Assembly: GCA_005881085.1 (NCBI GenBank)
Contig: VBGU01000130.1
Location: 1 to 6,144, forward strand
Length of the DNA: 6,144 bases
Reading direction: 5' to 3'
DNA from: Chloroflexota bacterium
Lineage (GTDB): Bacteria; Chloroflexota; Limnocylindria; P2-11E
Shown here piece by piece: positions 1 through 6,087 of the stretch. The translations under genes and the position numbers were made by a program. The notes beneath the pieces were generated by a model that saw only the letters and a list, made by a program, of their open reading frames with translations, was not told the DNA's origin and did not search any database. Position 1 is the first letter of the stretch, and every line of letters begins with the position of its first letter.

Positions 1-12
1 CGGCTTTCCACA

Positions 13-1401
13 TCAGTCGTGCGAGTGCTCGTAGCCCTCGTTGGGATGCATGAGGTACGGGAACGTCGCGAGGTACCCCTCGGCGTTCGAGGTGCCGTCG
101 GTGAGAAGCGCGGCGGCGCCGTCGGGCGTGTAGCTCGGACGGACCAGGGGGAGCGTCACGCCGGCGATCGCGCGGAGCTCGATCGCGACGACATTGTCGG
201 CGACGCGCCGACCGTTCGGAAACCCCGCGCCATCGCCACCGAGAAGCCCGAAAGTGTTCGGGCTCGCGGACGGGGCGATCGCCATGTTGAGTCGGAGCAT
301 GTCGGCGACGTGAGGACCGGTGAAGTTTTGGAATCCGCCGACCACCCCGCGGGGAATGCCGGTGCCAAGGATCGCAATGAGGTCGTCGCGCGTGCGAGTC
401 GCGGCAGGTGTCGTGAGCAGCGCCGCGAGGTTCGGGAACACGCCGGGGTAGAGGACTGGCAGCAGGTTCTGCAGCTCTGGATCTTGGTATTGGGCGAGGA
501 AATCCTCGTCGCGGTATGGCTCGCGTGCGTTCCAGCCGTCCTTCTTGCCTAGCGGGATGACGACCTCGTTGATGAGCGGATTGCCGAGACGCGAAACCTG
601 GACCCATGCGCCCGCCGTCTCGCTCGGACTGTCCTCGCGGTGCACCCGGCCGCGCTGCCGGCTCGCCGTCGCCCAGATGCCGATCACCGAACGTGGGTCC
701 ATGACATCGGTCGGCATGGCTCCATCGCGCGATAGATCGGTCCTCGGGACCTGCAGAGCGATCGAGTGGACGTTGTAGCCCTTTGTCCCGTCCTTGCCGC
801 CCGTCGCGGGTAGCGGCAGGAGATGGAGATTGCCGAACGGGCGAAGCGCGCCGAGATCGAAGATCGATCCCAGATCGACGTAGAAGCCCTCATCGCGCTG
901 TCCAGCGAACACCTTGCGTCCGCCTGGCAGGGTCTGGATCGCCGCGTTCGCCAGTGCCGGGTAGTCCGGTGTCGAGCGGGGTCCGATGCGCACCGGCGGC
1001 GAGACGAGATCGGTCCCGAGGACCGTCCGTGACCGGCCGTCGTCGCTCTTTGCGACGCGCGTCACCGAGTAGAGCTGTCGCATGTTCCACGACGGGCTGG
1101 TCAGCGACGTGATCGGACCGGTGTTGTAGAGGAACGTGTTCGGGTTGCCGAGGACGGTGCGGAAGCGGAACTGGTACGTCACGTCCTCGACGGCGTCGCC
1201 GTCATTGTCGATCTTGATCTCGTAGAGCACGTCGTCGCCGAACTGGAAGAAGTTTGGACCGCCGGCCGGCTCCTCGAGCGGGATGTAGTTCGCGATGATC
1301 GTCACCTTCGACGCGTCGTTCGGATCGACGAAGGCGTAGAGGTCGGTGTTGTCAGCGACCGGGTCCTTGGAGATCTCGGGCGCTTCACGATGGGACGACA
1401 T
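13..1401 (-). CDS. DUF4331 domain-containing protein
   Basis: A 462-residue protein of the DUF4331 family, whose biochemical role is unknown. Family hallmarks are visible at both ends: SSHREAP at residues 2-8 and DNTDLYAF at 17-24 at the N-terminus, FPNGRR at 394-399 followed by an IELR segment, and FPYL at 447-450 near the C-terminus. The protein ends in a His-containing tail (YEHSHD). The frame stays open 16 codons further upstream, but the ATG at 1401 is preferred: it has an AAGGAGG Shine-Dalgarno 6 bases upstream, and the family motif begins right at this Met. No signal peptide is visible, so as called it is cytoplasmic or leaves the cell by another route. It is the second gene of a leftward pair and overlaps the upstream small-protein gene by 17 bases, which suggests coupled translation. 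The family assignment is firm; the function is not known. Confidence 0.93.
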   Translation of the reverse strand: MSSHREAPEISKDPVADNTDLYAFVDPNDASKVTIIANYIPLEEPAGGPNFFQFGDDVLYEIKIDNDGDAVEDVTYQFRFRTVLGNPNTFLYNTGPITSLTSPSWNMRQLYSVTRVAKSDDGRSRTVLGTDLVSPPVRIGPRSTPDYPALANAAIQTLPGGRKVFAGQRDEGFYVDLGSIFDLGALRPFGNLHLLPLPATGGKDGTKGYNVHSIALQVPRTDLSRDGAMPTDVMDPRSVIGIWATASRQRGRVHREDSPSETAGAWVQVSRLGNPLINEVVIPLGKKDGWNAREPYRDEDFLAQYQDPELQNLLPVLYPGVFPNLAALLTTPAATRTRDDLIAILGTGIPRGVVGGFQNFTGPHVADMLRLNMAIAPSASPNTFGLLGGDGAGFPNGRRVADNVVAIELRAIAGVTLPLVRPSYTPDGAAALLTDGTSNAEGYLATFPYLMHPNEGYEHSHD

Positions 1402-1651
1402 CACGAGCCTCCTTCGCGATCGCGGTGAGCCGGGCGACGAGGGCCACATCGCGACGGACGACCTCGCTGTCGCCGGCCATCACGACGACCTCGCCTCTGG
1501 CCGCATCGGTCACGTACGCGACGATCGGGCCGCCGAGGTCCTGCGCCGCGTCGCGAAGCCGTTCGACCTTTTCAGTGGAGATCGCGGTCGCGGCGAGACC
1601 GATGGCAGCGGTGCCCGCCGCGGCTTTGGTGAGAAGCGCGCGCCGTTTCAT
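1385..1651 (-). CDS. small exported protein with twin-arginine-like signal
   Basis: An 88-residue protein that I cannot assign to a named family. The N-terminus is MKRRALLTKAAAG followed by a short hydrophobic stretch to about residue 24. This is a twin-arginine (RRxLL) type leader, so the product is probably exported or membrane-anchored, leaving a mature part of about 60 residues. That part contains a strand-rich block, PIVAYVTDAARGEVVVMAG at 42-60, then SEVVRRD and a helical LVARL ending. The open frame extends upstream to 1843, but the ATG at 1651 is chosen because a GGGAGGA Shine-Dalgarno precedes it by 6 bases and the leader begins there. Its 3' end overlaps the DUF4331 start by 17 bases, so the two are almost certainly one transcript and may act together. 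Whether it is Tat-exported rather than Sec-exported is inference. Confidence 0.8.
   Translation of the reverse strand: MKRRALLTKAAAGTAAIGLAATAISTEKVERLRDAAQDLGGPIVAYVTDAARGEVVVMAGDSEVVRRDVALVARLTAIAKEARDVVPS
1408..1414 (-). promoter_or_regulatory. Shine-Dalgarno of the DUF4331 gene, inside the upstream gene
   Basis: The minus strand reads AAGGAGG, then a 6-base spacer, then ATG. This near-perfect anti-16S match decides the start at 1401 over the longer open frame. It lies within the last codons of the upstream 88-residue gene, so ribosomes finishing that gene pass over it before terminating. Confidence 0.85.
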
Positions 1652-1656
1652 GGACT

Positions 1657-1663
1657 TCCTCCC
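1657..1663 (-). promoter_or_regulatory. Shine-Dalgarno of the 88-residue gene
   Basis: The minus strand reads GGGAGGA, ending 5-6 bases before the ATG at 1651. It fixes the start of the small exported protein and rules out the longer open frame reaching 1843. Confidence 0.75.
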
Positions 1664-1701
1664 AGGAGTGATCTGGCCGGAAGTACGTGATCCCGCTGCT
1701 G

Positions 1702-1720
1702 GTTGGATTAGTGATCCAAC
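1702..1720. promoter_or_regulatory. inverted repeat, possible operator between divergent genes
   Basis: A perfect inverted repeat, GTTGGAT-TAGTG-ATCCAAC, with 7-base arms and a 5-base spacer. It lies in the 200-base divergent region, 50 bases upstream of the small exported protein's start and 131 bases upstream of the 200-residue protein's start. It is less GC-rich than its surroundings, has no T-run to suggest a terminator, and has the size and symmetry of a dimeric repressor site. No convincing -35/-10 pair could be placed for either gene, so the operator role is inference. Confidence 0.4.
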
Positions 1721-1851
1721 GGAACGCAGGATTCGTAGATCGCCTCGCGAGGTGCGCATCCGGTTCTGATGCCAAATCGGGATTGCCCCATAGGAGTTAC
1801 CTTCCCGGAACTCTGACGTGCAGGGGGCTCCCGAGCACGACACTTCGGGCT

Positions 1852-2454
1852 ATGTCGCTGGTCAGACTTGCCCTCGCAGCAGCGAGCCTTGTTCTCGTCG
1901 TCATGGCCACTTGGGCTACTCCTCCGTCCGCCGGAGAGACGCTCAAGAACACCAGGGAAGTCAGCTCGCCATCCCCTTTGCCGCCCAGCGGCCCGGCTTA
2001 CCAGCCCGGCCCGAACTCCGTGAGCGGGCGCGTCATCCGGCTGACGGAGGGCGGCGCGGTCCTCGATTCAGCGGGACAGGAGATCGAGGTCAGCTTCAGC
2101 AGGATCATCGACGTTTGGAGGGAGACATTCGTCGCGTCGACGGCGATCCAGGTTGGGGATGATCTGTTCGTCAACGGTACCGATGGCTCACCCTTCATGG
2201 CGGCCCACATTTCGGCAAACATCGGACGCATCGACGGGGTTATCCGCGAGATCGATGAAGTTGGCATGCTGGTTGAGGTCGAGCTCAGATGGGGCGGCAC
2301 AAAGCTGCAACACCTCGACCTCTCGCCGTACATCGAGTACGGGTATGCCGGCGGCCCGAAGCTGACCCGCGCTGACCTCGTTGTCGGTCGGACCATTGGC
2401 GCCGTCATCTATAGACGGCCTGGCGGATCGCCGCGGGCGACTCGCGTCTGGTAG
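1852..2454 (+). CDS. secreted hypothetical protein with two OB-like units
   Basis: A 200-residue protein of unknown function. The start at 1852 gives a textbook Sec signal: MSLVR, then a hydrophobic stretch to about residue 22, with cleavage probably around residues 22-29. A Ser/Pro-rich linker follows (about 35-55). The rest looks like two beta-rich units. The first begins SGRVIRLTEGGAVLD, passes a VGDDLFVNG strand and ends with the MAAHISANIG segment. The second begins IDGVIREIDEVGMLVEVEL and ends with VVGRTIGAVIY. The pattern of a variable strand, a 'V-G-D-x-V-x-G' turn and a closing strand recalls DUF5666-like OB folds, but that is a resemblance only. No Shine-Dalgarno precedes the ATG, so translation may be leaderless or weak. 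The open frame extends upstream to 1687, but that part does not look coding. It converges on dnaE2 with 3 bases between the stops. Confidence 0.75.
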   Translation: MSLVRLALAAASLVLVVMATWATPPSAGETLKNTREVSSPSPLPPSGPAYQPGPNSVSGRVIRLTEGGAVLDSAGQEIEVSFSRIIDVWRETFVASTAIQVGDDLFVNGTDGSPFMAAHISANIGRIDGVIREIDEVGMLVEVELRWGGTKLQHLDLSPYIEYGYAGGPKLTRADLVVGRTIGAVIYRRPGGSPRATRVW

Positions 2455-2457
2455 GGC

Positions 2458-5400
2458 TCATTGCCACTCGCGCGCGGCGATCTTCGCGAAGAGCGTCAAG
2501 GCATCGAGACGCTGCGCCGTTACCGAGATCACGCCGTCGACGGTCTGAAGCGTTCCACCGACGACGACCGCCGCGTCGCTATCCAGCACGCGCTTAAAGC
2601 GGCGGTACGTGGCTGGGCGAATGATGATGTTCGAGATTCCCGTCTCGTCTTCGAGAGAAAGGAATACGTGGCCCTTCGCAGTCTCGGGGTGCTGCTTCAC
2701 GACGACGGCGCCGGCGATGAGCACGTAGCTCCCGTGACGGCGACTCTCGAGGTCACACGCGCGGAGCACGCCGCGCCGCGCGAGATCCTCGCGATAGAAG
2801 CTCATGATCTGCTGCCCGGTGGGAATCCCAGTGATGCGGTAGTCGAGCGCGGTGCGCTCCTGCTCGCCGAGCGGCGGCAGCGTCGGCGCCGGGGTGGTGG
2901 GTAGAGAGAGAGCTCGCCGAACGAACGACGGCGACGTGCGGTGCGCGTCGCGCGCGCGCCAGAGAAGCGCGCGCCGAGGCTCGCCAAACGAGTCGAACGC
3001 CCCGACGAGCGCAAGATTCCGAAGAGCTTCCTGTTTCAAGCCGACGCGTGTCGCGAACTCATCGAACGAGGTAAACGTTCCCCTGAGTTCGCGCTCCTTA
3101 ACAACAGCTTTGGCTTCCTCTTCGCCGAGCCCTTTGACAGAGCCGAAGCCGATGCGAACGTCATGGGAGCGGCATTTCCTGTGGACAGCAATCGACTTAG
3201 AGGTGTCGACAGGACGAGAGCCGGAGGGGGCTTCCGAGCGCAGTGGGACCCGAGACCCTACGTGGTCGAGGGAGGGACCCGCGAGCACGGAAGCCCCCTC
3301 CGGCGATCGGACTGGGGCTTCCTCGCACACAGCCTTCGCAAACGATCGGTTCACATCGACAGGGAGGATCGCGACTCCATGGCGTTTCGCATCTCCGGCG
3401 ATGACGGCCGGCGAGTAGAAGCCCATGGGCTGATTGTTCAAGAGCCCGACGTAGAACTCGGCGGGGTAGTAGAGCTTCAGATGAGCGGTGTGATACGCGG
3501 TGAGCGCGAACGCGGCCGCGTGGCTCTTGCAGAATCCGAACTCGGCGAAGGCCGCGATCTGGCGGAAGATCTCGTTCGCGGTCACGTCGTCGACGCCTTT
3601 GGCTGCTGCGCCTGTCACGAACGGCCCGCGCAGCTTCTCCATGTCGGCCGAGCTCCGAGCGCGGCTCATCGCGCGACGCAGCATGTCGGCGGCGGACGGC
3701 GAGAAGCCCGCGGCGGCGATCGCGACGCGGAGGATCTGCTCCTGGAAGAGGATCACGCCGAGCGTCTCTTTGAGGATCGGCTCGAGCAACGGATGTGCGT
3801 AGGCGACCGGCTCGCGGCCCTGCCGACGTCTGATGTACGGGTTGACCATGTTCCCCTGCAAGGGGCCGGGCCGGATGATCGCGACCTCGACGACGATGTC
3901 CGCGAAGTTCCGCGGTCGCACGCGCGGCAAGGCCTGCGCCTGCGCGCGACTTTCCACCTGGAAGAGACCGATCGTGTCGACCTCGCAGATGAGGTCATAG
4001 ACGGCGGGATCGTCGAGCGGCAATGAGCCCAGCTCGAGGAGCTCGCCGTGGCGCGCCTCGATGTCGGCGACCGCGTCCTTTACCAGCGACAGCGTCCGCA
4101 GTCCGAGCAGATCCATCTTGACGAGGCCAAGGTCCTCGACGTCGCGCTTGTCGAACTGCACGACGTTGCGGTCGGGCATGGTCGCGCGCTCGATCGGCAC
4201 CGTGTCCACGAGCGGCAGCGCGGTGATGAGCATCCCGCCGTTGTGGATCGAAAGGTGCCGTGGGAAGTCGGCGATGGCGAGCGTGAGCTCGCGAAAGAGC
4301 GGGAACCGCGCACGCTCCTTCTCGTCGAAGATCTCGAGCAGGTCGGCGAGCGTGTCCGGCATGGCGCGCGGCTCTTCCCAGCCGTGCTCCGACGCGCGAT
4401 CGGTGTGGTGATAGGCGGGGTGCTGCGCCGATGTCGGTATGCCGCGAGGATCGACGTGGTACTGATCGATCGACTTGGCCATCCGGTCGATCGTCGCGAG
4501 GCGAAACCCGAGCGCCTTCGCGACCTCGCGTGAGGCCGAACGCGCACGGTACGTCACGACGTTGCAGACCATGGCCGCGTAGCGCTCACCGTACTTCTTG
4601 TAGACGTACTGGATGACCTCCTCGCGATCGTTCGTCGCGATGTCGAGGTCGATGTCCGGCATCGTGCGCGAGTCCTCGGTGAGGAAGCGCTCGAAGAGAA
4701 GGTCGTGCTGGATCGGGTCGACCTTGGTGATGTCGAGGACATACGCGACGATCGAATCCGCGGCCGATCCCCTGCCCTGCGCCGGGATCCGGTGCTCCTT
4801 GCAGAAGCGAACGATGTCCCAGTTGATGAGGAAGAACTCGGCGAGGCCGCAGCGGTCGATGACATCGAGCTCGTGGGCGAGCTGCTTCGCGACGTCGCGC
4901 GTGATCCGCGGGTACTTGATCCTCGCGCCCTCGCCGCAGAGCGCGTAGAGAAAGGAGAACGCGGTGTGTCCTTCGGGCACCGGGAAACCCGGAAGACGGT
5001 CCTTTCCGACGAACGATGCTTCCGCGCGCGGCGTGTTCGTGTCGTACAGGAGGTCGAGCACGCAGGCGTCGGCGATCTCGCGAGCGTTGCGGAACGCCTC
5101 GTCGAAGCGGCCGAGCCGTTCGCGCAACATGGCCTCGCCCTTGAGCCAGTACTCGCCGTTCGGCTTGAGACGGTTTCCAGCCTCGTCGAGCGTGACGCCG
5201 AGGTCGATGCAACGGAGCACGTCGTGGAGGCGACGGCCCTCCGGGCGCGCGTAATGGACGTTGTTCGTGACGACGCAGCCAAGGCCCATCTCCCCGGCAA
5301 GCGATGCGAGCGTGTCGCAGAGCGCGGGCGCGTCGGGGTCGAGGTGGTCCGAGAGCTCGATGTAGAGCCGCTCGCCAAACACAGCGCCGAGCCGTGCGAG

Positions 5401-5835
5401 CGCCTCGCGCGCCGCATCAAGATCGCCCGCGCGGATCGCGCGCGGCACCGCGCCATGCGCGCAGCCGGTGAGCGCGAAGAGGCCTGCGGCGTTCTGGGTG
5501 AGGAGCTCGAAGGTCGCTTTGGGCTTCGTTTTCTCGCCGGCGAGCTGGGCCGCCGAGATCGTTCGGCAGAGGCTGGTCCAGCCCTGGCGGTCGCGGGCGA
5601 TGAGGACGAGGTGACCCATGTCCTGGAGCTGAAGCTCCGCGCCGAAGATCGGACGGAGTCCCCGCTCTTTCGCGGCGTTGGCGAACCGCACAGCCCCGTA
5701 CAGGCCATTCGTGTCGGTGAGCGCGAGCGTATCTAGACCCTGCTCGACCGCGGCGTCAGCGAGGTCGTCGACATCCGACGCACCGTCGAGGAAGGAGTAG
5801 TTCGAGTGCGTATGAAGCTCGACCCAGCCGGCCAT
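2458..5835 (-). CDS. dnaE2: error-prone DNA polymerase III alpha subunit, DnaE2/ImuC type
   Basis: A 1125-residue C-family polymerase of the DnaE2 (ImuC) group, which performs mutagenic translesion synthesis after DNA damage. Order of domains: PHP (ELHTHSNYSFLDGAS at 6-20; His194 and His204 in the later PHP motif), then the palm with GRGSAADS (354-361). The three catalytic aspartates are present: Asp394 and Asp396 in PDIDLD, and Asp575 in VKMDLLGL. IRPGPLQG (654-661) and LLNNQPMGFYSP (798-809) are DnaE2 signatures. A helix-hairpin-helix (about 893-930) and an OB fold with TAKGHVFLSLEDETG (1052-1066) follow. The C-terminus stops soon after the OB fold, without the tau-binding tail of replicative DnaE. 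The ATG at 5835 has GGGGAG 7 bases upstream; a GTG at 5850 is possible but poorly spaced. Oddities: Thr42 in place of the usual PHP His, a DnaE1-like CKSHA motif (769-773), and a palindromic insert around residues 838-877. Confidence 0.93.
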   Translation of the reverse strand: MAGWVELHTHSNYSFLDGASDVDDLADAAVEQGLDTLALTDTNGLYGAVRFANAAKERGLRPIFGAELQLQDMGHLVLIARDRQGWTSLCRTISAAQLAGEKTKPKATFELLTQNAAGLFALTGCAHGAVPRAIRAGDLDAAREALARLGAVFGERLYIELSDHLDPDAPALCDTLASLAGEMGLGCVVTNNVHYARPEGRRLHDVLRCIDLGVTLDEAGNRLKPNGEYWLKGEAMLRERLGRFDEAFRNAREIADACVLDLLYDTNTPRAEASFVGKDRLPGFPVPEGHTAFSFLYALCGEGARIKYPRITRDVAKQLAHELDVIDRCGLAEFFLINWDIVRFCKEHRIPAQGRGSAADSIVAYVLDITKVDPIQHDLLFERFLTEDSRTMPDIDLDIATNDREEVIQYVYKKYGERYAAMVCNVVTYRARSASREVAKALGFRLATIDRMAKSIDQYHVDPRGIPTSAQHPAYHHTDRASEHGWEEPRAMPDTLADLLEIFDEKERARFPLFRELTLAIADFPRHLSIHNGGMLITALPLVDTVPIERATMPDRNVVQFDKRDVEDLGLVKMDLLGLRTLSLVKDAVADIEARHGELLELGSLPLDDPAVYDLICEVDTIGLFQVESRAQAQALPRVRPRNFADIVVEVAIIRPGPLQGNMVNPYIRRRQGREPVAYAHPLLEPILKETLGVILFQEQILRVAIAAAGFSPSAADMLRRAMSRARSSADMEKLRGPFVTGAAAKGVDDVTANEIFRQIAAFAEFGFCKSHAAAFALTAYHTAHLKLYYPAEFYVGLLNNQPMGFYSPAVIAGDAKRHGVAILPVDVNRSFAKAVCEEAPVRSPEGASVLAGPSLDHVGSRVPLRSEAPSGSRPVDTSKSIAVHRKCRSHDVRIGFGSVKGLGEEEAKAVVKERELRGTFTSFDEFATRVGLKQEALRNLALVGAFDSFGEPRRALLWRARDAHRTSPSFVRRALSLPTTPAPTLPPLGEQERTALDYRITGIPTGQQIMSFYREDLARRGVLRACDLESRRHGSYVLIAGAVVVKQHPETAKGHVFLSLEDETGISNIIIRPATYRRFKRVLDSDAAVVVGGTLQTVDGVISVTAQRLDALTLFAKIAAREWQ
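3216..3322. repeat. in-frame palindromic element within dnaE2
   Basis: Perfect inverted arms of 17 bases lie at 3220-3236 (GCCGGAGGGGGCTTCCG) and 3288-3304 (its exact reverse complement), 51 bases apart. A third copy of the core GGGGCTTCC at 3314-3322 repeats the left arm's orientation. The spacer carries a further direct repeat, GGGACCCG, at 3244 and 3274. Read on the dnaE2 strand, the arms encode SPEGAS (844-849) and SEAPSG (867-872), with no stop codon. Sixty-one residues separate the conserved DVNRS (827-831) from VRIG (893-896), where I expect about 20-25 in typical DnaE2; the excess of roughly 40 residues matches this element in size. The outer boundaries are approximate, and no clear target duplication was seen. 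Confidence 0.6.
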
Positions 5836-5842
5836 TCGCGGG

Positions 5843-5848
5843 CTCCCC
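5843..5848 (-). promoter_or_regulatory. Shine-Dalgarno of dnaE2
   Basis: The minus strand reads GGGGAG, 7 bases before the ATG at 5835. It favours that start over the in-frame GTG at 5850, whose nearest purine run is only about 2 bases away. Confidence 0.55.
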
Positions 5849-5872
5849 ACCGCTCCCTGGCCGAGAGCGTAT

Positions 5873-5888
5873 TAGAACGTCTGTTCTA
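5873..5888. promoter_or_regulatory. LexA (SOS) box upstream of dnaE2
   Basis: A perfect 16-base inverted repeat, TAGAAC-GTCT-GTTCTA, containing the GAAC-N4-GTTC core of the LexA sites of Bacillus and Actinobacteria. It ends 37 bases upstream of the dnaE2 ATG, where a bound repressor would cover the promoter. A possible -10 (TAATAC on the minus strand) overlaps its downstream edge. dnaE2 is an established SOS-regulon member in many bacteria, so site and gene support each other. Confidence 0.8.
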
Positions 5889-5925
5889 GACTACCTGAGC
5901 CCGCTTCTGGAGGCGGCGATCGCGC

Positions 5926-6087
5926 TCAGCGACGGAGTCGGCTGATCGGATTGGCCCGGAGCGGATGGGCCGATCCGACGAAGAGAGCGACGTCGTCCTC
6001 GTCCGTCGCAGGACTGGGTCGAACGGACTCGACAGCTGCCATCCCGAGCGCTGCGATGAGAAGGGCGAGCATCTTGAGGATTGCCAC
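5926..6087 (-). CDS. doubtful small ORF with hydrophobic N-terminus
   Basis: A 53-codon frame beginning GTG at 6087, with an alternative ATG at 6072. The predicted N-terminus is hydrophobic (ILKMLALLIAALGMAAV), like a signal peptide or single membrane anchor. A short polar, acidic part (PATDEDD) and a basic end (SRLRR) follow. No Shine-Dalgarno precedes either start, and a strong hairpin lies within its 3' half. It would sit 90 bases upstream of dnaE2 in the same direction, with the SOS box between them. Composition alone makes it plausible, but nothing identifies it. It may be non-coding. Confidence 0.3.
   Translation of the reverse strand: MAILKMLALLIAALGMAAVESVRPSPATDEDDVALFVGSAHPLRANPISRLRR
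5946..5978. repeat. 12-base-pair imperfect hairpin
   Basis: TCGGATTGGCCC pairs with GGGCCGATCCGA across a 9-base loop, with a single G-T wobble. No T-run follows on either strand, so it is not a standard intrinsic terminator. It lies about 60 bases upstream of the SOS box. It could be a regulatory or mRNA-stability structure of whatever is transcribed leftward here, or a chance product of the GC-rich sequence. Confidence 0.4.

Noticed and set aside
19..552. 177-codon plus-strand frame opposite the DUF4331 gene
   Set aside because: The minus strand carries clear DUF4331 C-terminal motifs over the same bases; the plus-strand frame shows none.
1132..1141. GAACGTGTTC, similar to an SOS half-site pair
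   Set aside because: The spacer is 2 bases instead of 4, and the site lies inside the DUF4331 coding sequence.
1743..1752. CCTCGCGAGG palindrome in the divergent intergenic region
   Set aside because: Ten self-complementary GC-rich bases are common by chance here, and it has no clear promoter relation.
2941..4026. 361-codon open frame on the plus strand, antisense to dnaE2
   Set aside because: It lies wholly opposite a well-conserved polymerase, and its translation is rich in Arg/Glu/Asp with no recognisable motif. Such frames are expected opposite GC-rich genes.
4554..5708. 384-codon minus-strand frame overlapping dnaE2
   Set aside because: Out-of-frame shadow with a Ser/Arg/Thr-dominated translation and no motifs.
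4705..5736. 343-codon open frame on the plus strand, antisense to the dnaE2 PHP and palm regions
   Set aside because: Shadow frame: the opposite strand encodes catalytic and PHP motifs, while this translation resembles no protein I recognise.
6018..6033. GTCGAACGGACTCGAC, partly like a mycobacterial SOS box
   Set aside because: The second half lacks GTTC; only the outer five bases are symmetric.
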